DNA from: Gnetum montanum
Lineage: Eukaryota > Streptophyta > Gnetopsida > Gnetales > Gnetaceae
NCBI GenBank assembly: GCA_015680685.1
Contig: MNCI01008366.1
Coordinates: forward strand, 880,825 to 944,824
Reading direction: 5' to 3'
Length of the DNA: 64,000 nt
The notes beneath the pieces are model-generated. The model saw nothing but the letters and a program-made list of their open reading frames with translations. It was not told the DNA's origin and did not search any database. Of this stretch, positions 34,643-45,539 are shown one piece after another. The position numbers and the translations under genes were made by a program. Each line of letters begins with the position of its first letter. Within the stretch, counting starts at the first letter, position 1.

Positions 34643-34662
34643 GTCCCTGGCAATGGTGCCAG
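34643..34662 (-). promoter_or_regulatory. Primer-binding site (tRNA-Asp) of element B
   Basis: Minus-strand CTGGCACCATTGCCAGGGAC adjoins the LTR end; a good tRNA-Asp complement with a few transitions. Confidence 0.82.
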
Positions 34663-35546
34663 TGATGTGCAGCGAGTAGACCCTATACCCAACCATATGA
34701 ATCACTAAGCGTTCATGTGTGATTTGGTCAAATTTCATGGACTTACAGCCTTCTAAGTACACTAGTCTCTAGGAGGTGAAACTAACCATTATAATCATTA
34801 TCTTCCCAATTACACTTGTGAATGCAAAGGTATGGTTAAGTGCAACTGAGACATGATTTTTTTCATTTTTATGTTTTATGTTCTAAGTCACTTAAGAATA
34901 AAGAATTATATATTGAATTGCTAATTTACTGTAACCAACTAACATTTAACTAATCCTAACATTACCATCCATTCCCACTTGCGTTACACATCCCGAACAC
35001 ATTTAACACTACTAGGTTACCAAATGTGAAGTGTTACTAGGATTACCAAGCATCAAGCATATGCTTGAAGTGCTCATACTTATGTGCTTAATTAATCGCT
35101 ATTCAATCTGTCTTAATCTAGCTTAATTTAACTTAAATTATCCTAATTTAATTACTTTAATTACTTAAAGCATTAAAGAAAATTTAATATTAAATGCATA
35201 AAGGAAATAATTAATCTATTTCAAAGTGCTACAAGGTTTATTAGAAAGCTCGTCTTTATTACCGCACACATTATAGTGCTCAAGTACAATAGTGCTCGAA
35301 TAAAGATCTATACACTCTTTGACTCATACTGTGAGCACTTAGAAAATATTCTAACTTTCAAGTGGAAAAATTGCTAGAGCTTCACTACAACTATGAGACT
35401 TATATCATAAATGCAGATTGTGGGTGCGTATTTATATGTGAAACATGGAGCCCCACCGATAGGTACACATCAACAGGTCAAACTCTACATCGACAGGATC
35501 ATGTCAATGACATCCCATCGATGCATCCAACCATGACACTTTATCA
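34663..35546 (-). repeat. 5' LTR of element B
   Basis: 884 bp, TGATGTGCAGCG to CTTTATCA in plus coordinates. Minus-strand TATA box at 35429-35436. U3 with ATCGAT/GTCGATG-type boxes at about 35440-35530. The inverted repeat around AATAAA and TTGGTAA-type repeats are conserved. Pairs with 1722-2627. Confidence 0.85.
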
Positions 35547-36248
35547 GAATCCTCATGATCATTATAAGACTCTAATAGAAGGAGGCAAAGGTATAGAGAC
35601 CATGATAAGGAAGAGAGGATAACTCATGATCGTCATGACTATTATTCAAGATATTCTAATTTGAAAGATGAAGAGTACGAATAACATAGATGTAGGGATT
35701 GCAAAAATCATGAGAGGGATGAGCATAGAAGGGGACACTACTACAATATAGTGCATGAATCCAATTAAGATGATGAACCCCTAATGGAAACTCGCATTAT
35801 GATTAACATACAGGAAGTTGTATGCATTCCATCTAGGCACATGAGGGGTAATTGTATCAAATGACTCAATATGAACAAAATTCTAAGATTTGAAGATGGC
35901 TATAATGTTGATCGACAGCACCACCTTCAACCTTTCTATGATGCCTACACCCTAAAAAATATCAAAAGTGACTAGAAAAAGTTTAAGTTATTCTCAAGAA
36001 CACTTGTACAAGAGGTAGAGAGCTAGTACTGATCACTTGAACCTGAATCAATCAAAAGATGGAGTTCAATGATAAGTATTAAAGCTACTCATAGGTGTCT
36101 AACTTAAGAAAACAAATCCAAGTATGGAAACAAGGGACTCATGAGACCCTTGATGCAGCAATGGGTAGATACCACTTACTACTGCATAAATGCCCAAGCT
36201 ATGAATTCTCACAAAAGGAACAACTAAGGCACATTGTAGATGGGTTGC
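35547..36248 (+). pseudogene. gag: gag middle fragment of element A
   Basis: Resumes gag of A after element B. Arg/Asp/His-rich linker (35560-35760), 'PLMETRIMINIQEVVCIPSRH' (35780-35845), then the gag core with 'LRFEDGYN', 'KKFKLFSRTLVQEVES', 'SLEPES' and 'EQLRHIVDGL' to the insertion point of F. Stops and small frameshifts. The 71-codon frame at 36095-36310 begins as real gag and ends inside the LTR of F. Confidence 0.72.
36244..36248 (+). repeat. Target-site duplication of F, left copy (GTTGC)
   Basis: GTTGC directly before the LTR; repeated exactly at 49455-49459. Confidence 0.9.
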
Positions 36249-37093
36249 TAATCAATCGCATGGTTTGGCCATGTCAATGGCATCTCGTTGACGTGACCCT
36301 ATCGATGTAGGGTTTGACTCATTGACATGTACCCATCAATGGGATCACTATTTTTGCCTATAAATGTACACCTTCCATGGCATTTATGACATCAAGTTTC
36401 ATAGTTGTAATAAGGTTCTTGTAGCTTTCTCATTTAAAAGTAAAAATGTTTTCTAAGTGCCCATAGTAGAAGTCAAAGAGTGCACAGGTCTTTATTCGAG
36501 CACTGTTGTACCTAAGCAATTCAATGTGTGCTATAATAAAGACAAGCTTTCTAATCAAACCTTGTAGCACTTGGACTAGATTAATTATCTAGTTTATGCA
36601 TTTAATATTTCAAGTAGTTTCATTTAATATTTTAAGTAATTAATAGAAATTAAATAGTAAACATAAGTACAACCACTTCGAGCGTATTTGTAACACTTGG
36701 TAATCCCAGTAATGCTTAACGTTTGGTAACCCAATAGTGTTATACATGTTCAAGATGTATATAGTAAGTGGAAATAGATGCTTATGTTAGAATTAGTTAA
36801 ATATTACCTAGCTATTAGATTTATTTAGCAATTAAATACTTTATTCTTTATTTTTTACTCTTAGGTGGCTTAGAACATAAAAGACCAAATGATAAAAATC
36901 ACATACCTCAATTACACTTAACCATGCCATTGAACTTCACAAGTGGAACTAGGAAGACAACGATTACAATAATTAGTTCCATCTCCTAGAACTAATGTAT
37001 GAAGAAACCTAAAGTCTTTGGAATTTGACCAGATCACTGAGTGAACACTAGTGATTTGTATGTTTGGGCATAGGGTATACTCATTGCTCATCA
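36249..37093 (+). repeat. 5' LTR of element F
   Basis: 845 bp, starts TAATCAATCGCATGG (first 15 bases align one to one with TGGTGAGTTGCATGG of the 3' LTR) and ends GCTCATCA. TATA box TATAAATG at 36359-36366. In one 60-base block near AATAAA the pair differs at 11 positions, 10 of them transitions. Confidence 0.9.
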
Positions 37094-37112
37094 TTGGCCC
37101 CATTTTCAGGGA
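37094..37112 (+). promoter_or_regulatory. Primer-binding site of element F
   Basis: TTGGCCCCATTTTCAGGGA follows the LTR; decayed tRNA-Asp complement. Confidence 0.75.
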
Positions 37113-37248
37113 CTTTAGCTAGTTTCATGCATTATCCAAGGCTTAGTGAAAATCATTCACATCATTGGATCGAACCTTCAAGTTGTAATCATTCTAACAC
37201 TAATAATAATTGTATAAAGCACATTATGAATGTTCTTCTAATTCAAAA

Positions 37249-39640
37249 ATTTCTTCTTCTAATAGGTATGATTCTCCACCTAAGTTCAAGCACACATCCA
37301 ATCCAAGAAATGAACGATCAAATTAGCCAGTGCTCTAGCAATGTTGTGTGCTATATACTTATCTTGATGAGTATGTGCCTAATTTCATCTTCATCTTGCA
37401 CTAAGAAGATCAGTTGTGGTGGAGGAATATGGAGGGAAACATTGTGTTGCTTCCCAATCAATCAATTCTTGGGATGCTCCTCCAAACTCTTACACAAGGT
37501 TGGGCATCTAAGGGATACATGTCGAATACGTTGTGTAAGATCACAACTCAAGGGATTATCATCCACCAAAGCATAATGTAAAATCAATCATCAACAAGAG
37601 AAGCATTATGTAGCTTTGAAGGGGAAATGGTTCAATAACCTCTTATTCTTGTTGGATCAAAGAGATAGTGAGGATCTCTTCTCTGGAGGTTCTCATTTGA
37701 CTAACTCTCCTCCTCTTGGTTTCGATGAAGGGGGCTTGAACCAGAACTTATAGTCCACTATAAACAATCTTGTTTTAGGCAAGAATGGATCTCATGATCA
37801 TGAGGAATCCAAAGGTGGGAGTCATGGTAAGGACAAGGATAGGCATCATGATGATGATCATGGCCATGAACACTGAAGAGGGGATGGTAGGCATTATGGT
37901 TCTAGTCCTCCTTCATCTTCACCGTTGACATCCTCTTCTTCCTCCTCTAGCTCCAATTGAAGCTGCAGAGGACATGATCATGATGGAGGTGACTGACAAG
38001 ATAGAAATGATTGTGATCATAGGACCCGCTAGGATGATTGAGATTAGGGATGTGGACATTCAAGGGTGGTCCACCACCATGAGAGAAGGAACTGTAGAGG
38101 GCATCATAGCCACCATGACCATCACAAAGGTTATGACTATGATAAGCCTTTGCTTGCTATTTAGAACATGCTAAACATCGTAGAGGTAATAAGAATCCCA
38201 ACCAAGCATGTGAAAGATAGTAGAATAAAGTGACTGGATGTGAATAACATCCTTAAGTTTTAATGGGGATACAATTTAGATATGCAAAACCACCTTCAAA
38301 CCTTTCACGATGCTTGTGCCTTGTAGTACATAGAGAATGAATGCTAAAAACTTAAGTTGATCCCTAGAACTCTCATAAAATAAGTAGAAAGTTGGTACAA
38401 TCCTTGGAGACATAATCAATCCATAGATCGAGTACAATGCTTAAGCTATTCAATGACAAATATTAGACATGTTCTCAAGTGTCCAACTTGAGAAAGAAAA
38501 TCCAAGGTTGAAGACAAGGAATACATAAATCCTTGGATGTAGCCATGGGTAGGTATTATTCTCTTTTGCATATATGTCCTTGTCATGATTATTCTCAAAG
38601 GGATCAACTTCGCCATATCATAAATAGGCTCCGATCAAAAATGAGGAGAACTCTTGGGGTCTATGCCTAAGGGAGATTATTAGATCCTAGAGCCCATTAG
38701 ACCTAAAGGCTCATTAACTAGGTTGCTAAAGAAGAAAGAGACCTTAGAAAAAGGGAAAGTGCAGAGGAGTAGAACTAGGGTCCTTGCATCGAAAAAAGGG
38801 AAGTCCAATTTGTTGACAACGATGAGGAGACATCACTTGATGAAGTGGTGTAGTGAAAAACCTTGCTGATCTAGAAATTTGTTTCCAAAATTTTAACTAA
38901 GGTAGATAAAATGTGGAACTCTTTGGATGAAAAGTTACAAACTACTCTAAACATAGTAAAGGCATCTAAAGAGTAAAGTAGTAATCATGATTGCAAGAGA
39001 AGGAAGAAAGTTGAAAGTGCCCACCAAAGGGGTAAGGGTAAAGCTGTTGTCATAGAAGAGTTTGTGGATTCTAAATCAGATGATGATTGTAAGTGTGACA
39101 TATGCCAATACAAACATCCTAAGGGATGTTATCTTATTCTGTCACACTTGCAAGAATCTAGGATGTATGCTCTAAATCCTAGATTAGTAAGAAGACAAGC
39201 ATCCAAAAAATTACCTTATCCTCTAGGTAATCCAAGATAATTCCACCAACAATCCTATTATCCAAGTGGATCTCTACCATAACTGTTTAAGCAGTATCAT
39301 TAGTGACAACACCCATAGTCATTGGGGATGTCACCACCAAGGTAGTAGTACCCTTACAGGCAACTTGATCCATATGGATATTATGTTCAACAACCCATGT
39401 CTTCACATGACTCTTCCAATCATGCTTCTTTTCAGCATCATTACTACATGCATGAGCATTAAATAGTTCATTCTCCATCTCCAAGAGGGGAGTACCCATA
39501 TCCTTATCATCCTTCTTATCCTTCTACTCATGTCCCTCTTTCCTTAACCCAATTGCCACTTGCTCCATCAATGCAGGGTGAGATTCTAGCCCAACAATAG
39601 CAACGTAACACTACCAAGGCCATTCACTTATAGTTAGCTC
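37249..39640 (+). pseudogene. gag: gag of element F
   Basis: The start codon position holds ATT (37249-37251, then TCTTCTTCT as in other copies). N-terminal block with 'WWRNMEGNIVLLPNQS' equivalent (37400-37465); linker rich in His, Asp and Ser (37790-37990); gag core 38215-38690; helix region 38830-39010; zinc knuckle CDICQYKHPKGC (39099-39134); Pro/Gln-rich tail to about 39640. Multiple stops and frameshifts. Confidence 0.7.
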
Positions 39641-39813
39641 CTCCATCAAGTGGTTCAAAATATAAATCTAAAAAAACATTGTTCTTCTGAACCAATAGTC
39701 CTACAAAGCTATCATAGACTTACATGGTTGCTCACCCTAATTTTCCCTCATGCTCTGCATCCAATCCATTCAAGTCCCCTTCAAACTAATCACCTTCCAA
39801 AGTGCATACAGTC

Positions 39814-40330
39814 ATGTTGACCTATGCTATAATATATTGGATCAAAGCTAAAATCCTTCCTAGAAAATTATCTAATCTTAGAAGTCCCCTTATTTACCTT
39901 TAAATTATTGGGAATGAGCCTTGCAAAGGCTCTTCAAGATTTAAGTTTTGGTGTTAATATAATTTCTCATGAGACATATAAAGCATGGAGCTTGCCTCCA
40001 CTCAAGAAGAGTAACATATGTCTTGAGTTAGTAGACCAATCCATCACTATTCCCTTGGTATTAGTAGAGGACATTGTGACTACCTTCTATGGGTGGTCCT
40101 ATCCTACTAACATCTTGGTGATCCATCTTAAAAATTGTAATGGAGACTTTCCAATCATCATGGGAAGGGCCTGGCTATGCACCATTAATGAACGATTGGG
40201 AATCTAAGATCTTTCCTAGAATATTTCAAAGGAAAATTCATTTGGAAATATCAAGAAGAAAAAAGTTCCATGCATTGCGTACAGTGATACAAGGTGCAAC
40301 TATGTGCAAAAACTATGGGCCATAAAATGC
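39814..40330 (+). pseudogene. pol: Protease of element F
   Basis: Opens 'MLTYAIIYWIKAKILP'. The active-site segment reads FQDLSFGVNIIS-like after frameshift, so the DSG is destroyed. 'MELASTQEE'/'LPPLKKSNI' and 'GDFPIIMGRAWLCTINE' (40140-40195) remain; 99 codons open at 39908-40207. Confidence 0.75.
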
Positions 40331-40421
40331 ACATCAATCATAACATGCAAATGGTGGGCAAATTAATTAGAAATCCAAAAGTTCCTATACATAGTAGCTA
40401 CAAAATAGGAGGGTCCAATGG

Positions 40422-41330
40422 TTGATAACTAATCCTAAAAGCAACACACTTTGCATGGAACCTACTGAGAGCCTGACATATGCTTATGTTGAAGGCATGA
40501 CTGAATTGGAGCAAGTTCATCGCCAACTCTCTGATAATGAACCTAATGATACCTATTCGGGAGAGTTGGAAATCCCTAAAAATTTTAAACATGAGCCCTT
40601 AGATTTGAAAATTCTACTTGCTGGCATGGAATATTCATTTCTAGAAAATGACAAGTTGGTGATAATTAATGCCAACCTTAATCTTGAGAAGAAAGAGAAG
40701 TTGTTAAATGTGGTTAAAAAATGTCCAATAGTATTTTCTTGGTCATATCTTAAACTCAATGAGATTAATCCTTGGATATGCCAACATTACATCTATACTA
40801 ATCCTTCCATCAAGCAAAAGAGGCAACTACTGAATCCTAAATTGAAGTAGCTCGTTAAGGAGGAAATTGAACAACTCCTTAAGGTAGGGTTCATCTATCC
40901 AATTGTGGATAGTAAGTGGGTTAGCCCACTTGTAATAATGTCAAAGAAAGATGGCAAGTGGAGGGTGTGTGTTGATTTCAGGTTGTTGAAGATGGAAACC
41001 TACAAAGATCATTTTCCATTGTCAGTTGTAAACTAGGTGTTGGACATCATTTCTTAACATTGTTTCTATAGCTTTCTATATGGTTATAGTGGCTATAGAA
41101 AACTACAGGGAAAAACTACATTCACAAGTCTCTTGGGAACGTTTTCTTATAGAAAAATTCCAGTTGGTCTATGCAATGTCCTAGCAACCTTCCAACACCT
41201 TGTCCTTAGCAGTTTCAGTAGTAGATTGGTAGTGAGGTGGAATTCTTCATAGTTGACTTCTCCACTTGTGGTGCTACATTTGAGCAAGCCTTGGACCACC
41301 TTGAGCAAGTGCTAAAAAGGTACGTGAAGA
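40422..41330 (+). pseudogene. pol: Reverse transcriptase of element F, with connector
   Basis: Connector open for 142 codons (40422-40850). RT blocks 'LLKVGFIYPIVDSKWVSPLV' (about 40875-40935), 'KDGKWRVCVDF' (40950-40985), 'KDHFPLSVVN' and 'IPVGLCNVLATFQ' (41155-41200). The active-site box reads FFIVDFSTCG at about 41243-41272, so the first catalytic Asp of the pair is Val: inactive. Its length is typical. Confidence 0.82.
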
Positions 41331-41669
41331 CCAATCTTTGGCTCAATTAGCAAAAGAGCCATCTAATGGTCCTGGAGGATATTGTGCTTGGGCATAGAAT
41401 TTCTCAAGCAAGGATTTAGTTGGACCTTGAAAAGATTAGGATCATCCAAGGAATATCTTGCCAACCAAAAATCATTAAAGATGTTCAATCATCTCTTGGA
41501 CACACTGGCTACTACTGATGATTCATAGATAATTTCTCTAAGATTGTGAAATCATTTGTAGAGCTAATAAAGAAATATGCTCTATTGGTATGGACTAAGG
41601 AATGCGAAAAAGCATTATAGCAACTTAAACAAAAGCTTGTAGAAACTCAAATTTTATGAGTACCTGATT

Positions 41670-42130
41670 GGTCTCAATCATTTCACATCATGATGGATGC
41701 ATCAAACTATGCCTTGGGGGGTGTGCTTACATAGTTGGACAATTAGAAACGTCCATACTACATCCACTACACAAGCTGAAGCATTATGGGTGCACAACTC
41801 AACTATACCACAATGGAGAAAGAGCTAATGATGATGGTGTATGCCTTGGAGAAGTTCAAGTACTATGTGCTTGAATACAAGGTGTTTGTGCACATAGACC
41901 ACAATGTCATTCACTTCCTAATGAATAAACTGATGGTAAGCCTCCATGTCATACGGTGGCTTATGATCTTACAGGAGTTTGATCTTACAATGGTAGATCA
42001 AAAGGGGACTAAGAACGTGATGGCTAATCACCTATCTCAATTATCATGGGATAATAAAAAGAAGGAGAGCCTACTTTTTGATCAGTTTCCTGATGAACTC
42101 CTCTTTGCAAGTGCAATAAATGAATGAGTG
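41670..42130 (+). pseudogene. pol: RNase H of element F
   Basis: 'MMDASNYALGGVLT' (41690-41730) keeps the first Asp; 'MEKELMMMVYALEKFKYYV' keeps Glu; 'VFVHIDHNVIHFLMNKLM' keeps Asp; 'NVMANHLSQLSWDN' ends the fold. 113 codons open at 41786-42127. This is the best preserved RNase H in the window. Confidence 0.82.
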
Positions 42131-42189
42131 CCCAATGAGCCTACATGGTATGATGGCATCCTAACTTATCTTCTTACTCAAGATATGCC

Positions 42190-43370
42190 ATAAAAGTTAG
42201 ATCATTAAAAGCAACAACAGTTTCTTCATCAAGCCAGATGCTTCATGGAGATCAACAAACACTTTTACAAAGTGTGCATTGATGGCCTAGTTCATTGGTG
42301 TGTTCTTGATGTCAATCAAATGCATGTTCTCCAAGATGTTCAGGAGGCTCCTTATGGGGGCCACTATGCAAGGAGATGCACAGCCATTAAGATCCTTATG
42401 GTAGGGTATTATTGGCCAACAATCTTTAGGGACACTAACCACTTCGTCTATTCTTGTGAATGCTATCAATGTGATGGTGGAATGGTCACTTGAATGGGGA
42501 GTCCTCAATAGTGGATTTAACCACTAGAATCCTTCAACATCTGGGTCATAGACTTCATGGGTTCCATCACGCCCAGGTCAAATGGAAAGGTGTACATACT
42601 AGTCATTGTTGACTATTATACAAAATGGGCAGAAGTAGCAACCGTCACCAACTGTACATCTTTCACTACTACTCAGTTTTGGATGCCACATGCACTAATT
42701 TCTAACAATGGTACTCATTTTACAGGTGATACTTTTTGCAAGCTCATGTGACACTTAGAGGTTAAACATAAGTTAACAACACCCTACCACCACCAAGCCG
42801 ATGATCAAGTAGAGGTTACCAATAGGGAGATCTCTAACATCCTTACAAGAACAATTAGCAAATATAGGGGAGACTAGAGCACAAAACTCAATGATGCCCT
42901 TTAGGCTTATTGCCCAAGGTGAAAACTCCCTATAGGCTATCCTCCCTATGAGCTAGTGTATGGAAAATTACCAACTCTTTCAATTTAATTCAAGCTACAT
43001 ACACTTTCAATAGCTTGTGACCTAGACCTTGACTTGAGGCTAGCACAAAAAGAAAGATTGATCAACCTTAATGTGCTAGATGAGAATTGTTTGGTGGTGC
43101 TATCCTTGAATGAAGTGCATAAGGCATTCAAAGAAAAATTCCATGACCTTAGAATAAGAAAAGTAAAATTTCAACCTAAAGACAAGGTCCTCTACTAGAA
43201 CCCCACACACGCACCTCAAAAGACTAAGTTTCAAACATTGTGGAAAGGGCCTTACATCATTTATAAAACCTTTCCTTTTGGGGTCATGTTGATCTACAAA
43301 CCTGAAAGCCCATGTAAGAAGCAACTGGTCAACATGCAACAACTCAAACCTTTCCATGGGCCCAAGCAAG
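42190..43370 (+). pseudogene. pol: Integrase of element F, with GPY/F module
   Basis: Zinc region intact to the eye (H..H at 'APYGGHYARRCTAIKIL', 'SCECYQCDGG', 42350-42480). Core: 'VIDFMGSITPRSNGKVYILVIVDYYTKW' (first Asp present), 'LISNNGTHFTG' (second Asp now Asn), 'YHHQADDQVEVTN' (Glu present). GPY/F module 43185-43300 ('WKGPYIIYKTFPFG'). A region near 42690, equivalent to the recombination of 'RFGVPHALIS', is shortened. Confidence 0.8.
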
Positions 43371-43440
43371 GTAGTGGAAGCAATGTCTCATTGGATAAAC
43401 AACATCACTCAATTTTTTACATTTCCTCCTTCCAAATCAA

Positions 43441-43457
43441 TCATGGGGGAGATGGCC
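43441..43457 (+). promoter_or_regulatory. Internal polypurine motif after pol of element F
   Basis: TCATGGGGGAGATGGCC, identical to C. Placed between integrase and the T-rich spacer. Confidence 0.6.
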
Positions 43458-44990
43458 ATCTGTGCTAATTGTATAAGTGGATCTTTAGTTTTTACAATTA
43501 TTTTTTTTACACTTTCTCTGTTTTATACTTTTTTTTTACACCTTGTTCATTTTACACCTTTTTATTTTACACTTTGTTGATTTTTACCATTTTTTTGTTT
43601 TACAACATCGTTAGTACATTTTATCTTTCTTGAATATTTTACAATTTCTTTTATATTTTAATTTATTTTGGAGTGTTTTCTTATTGCTTTCTAATATATT
43701 GCTTTGTTGCCAACAAGACACAATGATGTTGTAGTTGTTTGCTAATGGTGTCTTGTACTTAATGTTTTTGATTGCTAATGTCTGGTTTCTATTTTTGAAT
43801 TTTTATGATTGATGACCAAGACAAACTTTCTTTTTCATGGAATACGCAATGAGTCCACATCATCCATCCATCAACAATAATCTATGGTGTTCCTGGTTTT
43901 AGAAATATGAGGTCCCTTTTCATTAATGAAACTTTAACAAACCTGTGACCTTGGTAGTTTCCAAACATGGAAAAGATTCAAAGGTTTGAAAAGGGTGTGA
44001 CTTCAAGGGGATTCAATGTTTTTTGTACCTGTCTACTTACTTGAGTGCATGATTTTTTTCATGGATTTCTTACCATTCTATGTTAACCAATAACAAGAAG
44101 TTAATAAGGCATTTCATGGTGTGGTTCCCATCAAAAAATCAATAAAAACATAAAATTTCAAAAACACTGATGAGAATTCAAAGCACACTCCTTAGAAAAA
44201 ATACCAGGCTATAAGCATTGGTTATGGAACTAGAAAGACATGTTACCCATGCCTAAAGGTCCCCTCTAACTAAAGCCATTTCTCACTTCCTACTTCTCTT
44301 TTCTTTTCAAATAAAGAATAGTGTTTGATCTATGGGAGCATTCTTGTGTCTTAATGGGATGGACTAGCCTTAGAGTATCGATGTGAAGTCACTGAAAGTG
44401 GTTGGTTTTGATATGGACTAAGGATGAACTTTGTCAGGTCATTTAACCATAAGATCCATAAGGGAATTCATGTGACCACAATTTGGAACTTCATTTCACT
44501 TTCTCTCTCTTCCACCTATGCTTTTCATAACTCACCTCACTACTGATTTCCATGTCTTGTTCAATGTCTTAATTTAATGTGTTGAAATTCTTAGGTAGAT
44601 TCTTCTGGATTAGGTCCTTAACTTTTCGTAACCATTAATCAACTATGGGGCTCACAGACTCCTTAGTTAAGGTTATGTAAGGGCAAAAAGACATCAGCCT
44701 ACTATGGGAAGGATCCACTTACATATCTCTTGGTCAAGTTAGTCAAGTTCCTTATCCTTAGGTATTCTCATAATCAAATCTTTCATATGCCCCATCAATT
44801 GCATCCAATTCTACTCTCCTTAAGGCATTTTCTTTAATAAAATTTTGTTCTCCCATCAAATTCTCCAATTTTGTGAACTTTTAAGTCCTCTTCTAGCATT
44901 TCATCATGTTCATGGCTTTTCTATCTTTCTATAGACTCCAATTTGATGCAAAAACTCATTTATTTTTCGAGATATTCCAAGTGAAAAGTT
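43458..44990 (+). other. Spacer of element F
   Basis: Begins with a T-rich stretch of repeated TTTTACAC(C/T)TT words (43490-43670), then conserved non-coding blocks: GAGGTCCCTTTT at 43909, AAAGGGTGTGACTTCAAGG at 43998, GCATTTCATGGTGTGGTTCC at 44107, CTATGGGGCTCACAGACTCC at 44643. I find no open frame conserved between copies. Confidence 0.65.
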
Positions 44991-44994
44991 TTGT

Positions 44995-45100
44995 CCAACA
45001 ACTTCATTGATGAGACCCTGTATACACATCCCACCCATCAACTAGACCCCATCGATGAGACCCTATCAATGTAAGGAAAAAACCATCTATATATACACAT
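44995..45100 (+). promoter_or_regulatory. Internal U3-like promoter of element F
   Basis: Boxes TTGATGAGACC, CATCAACTAGACCCCATCGA, TGAGACCCTATCAATG, then a TATA box TATATATA at 45088-45095. The F LTR U3 (48610-48675) has the matching words GTCGATGAGATC and CCTATCAATGCTAGG. Position relative to intron and ATG is as in C and H. Confidence 0.58.
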
Positions 45101-45241
45101 GGAAACTTAAGAATTTTTCACATTTGCAATCAAATGTAGGGGAAGTTTTTCAACGTTTTAGAGCCCAAAACCTTCCAAAAGTCATATCTTCCTAAATGTT
45201 TGTCCGATTCACTCCTTTCTTCGATCTTGTAGCTATCGAAG

Positions 45242-45539
45242 GTAAGCTCTTTTTCATAGGGGCCAAAAACCTTAAACTTTTGATATAAATTTTTTTCATA
45301 ATTTTTCTAACTCCCACAAAGGTTTAACTAAAAAAGTAACTTCAAAACACCAAACTATGCGAGTTAAACCCTTCCAACAAGCTCTAGTGACATTAGAAAT
45401 CAAATAACATTAAAATAATAAAAAAATCAATCTAACATGGTCAAAACTTAGCCTAAGTGTAACTGCCCAATGAGACAAGGTACTTAAATGTTATAAGTTA
45501 CATATTATATGCTAATCCTTGGTTATGTTGTGACCACAA
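45242..45539 (+). other. Predicted intron in the leader of ORF3, element F
   Basis: Donor CGAAG|GTAAGC; acceptor position TGTGACCACAA|ATGGCACC with AG changed to AA. 298 nt, AT-rich, ends at the ATG. Confidence 0.55.

Larger units (their letters stand above)
1722..35546 (-). mobile_element. Element B: full-length Ty3/gypsy copy with element C nested inside
   Basis: B is an inverted copy within gag of A. In plus coordinates it runs: 3' LTR (1722-2627), PPT, third ORF (2838-5647), element C (5648-26306), start of the third ORF (26307-26352), intron-like leader, spacer, pol, gag, PBS, 5' LTR (34663-35546). Without C and its duplicated target it is about 13.2 kb, like F. The flanks ACATT (left) and GAATC (right) do not form a convincing target duplication; they may have decayed. 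Confidence 0.85.

Noticed and set aside
37064-37576. A 170-codon open frame starting in the LTR and running over the PBS into gag of F
   Set aside because: It crosses the LTR end and PBS and lies in a different frame from the gag blocks (the gag reading is 'NMEGNIVLLPNQS'). No equivalent in other copies.
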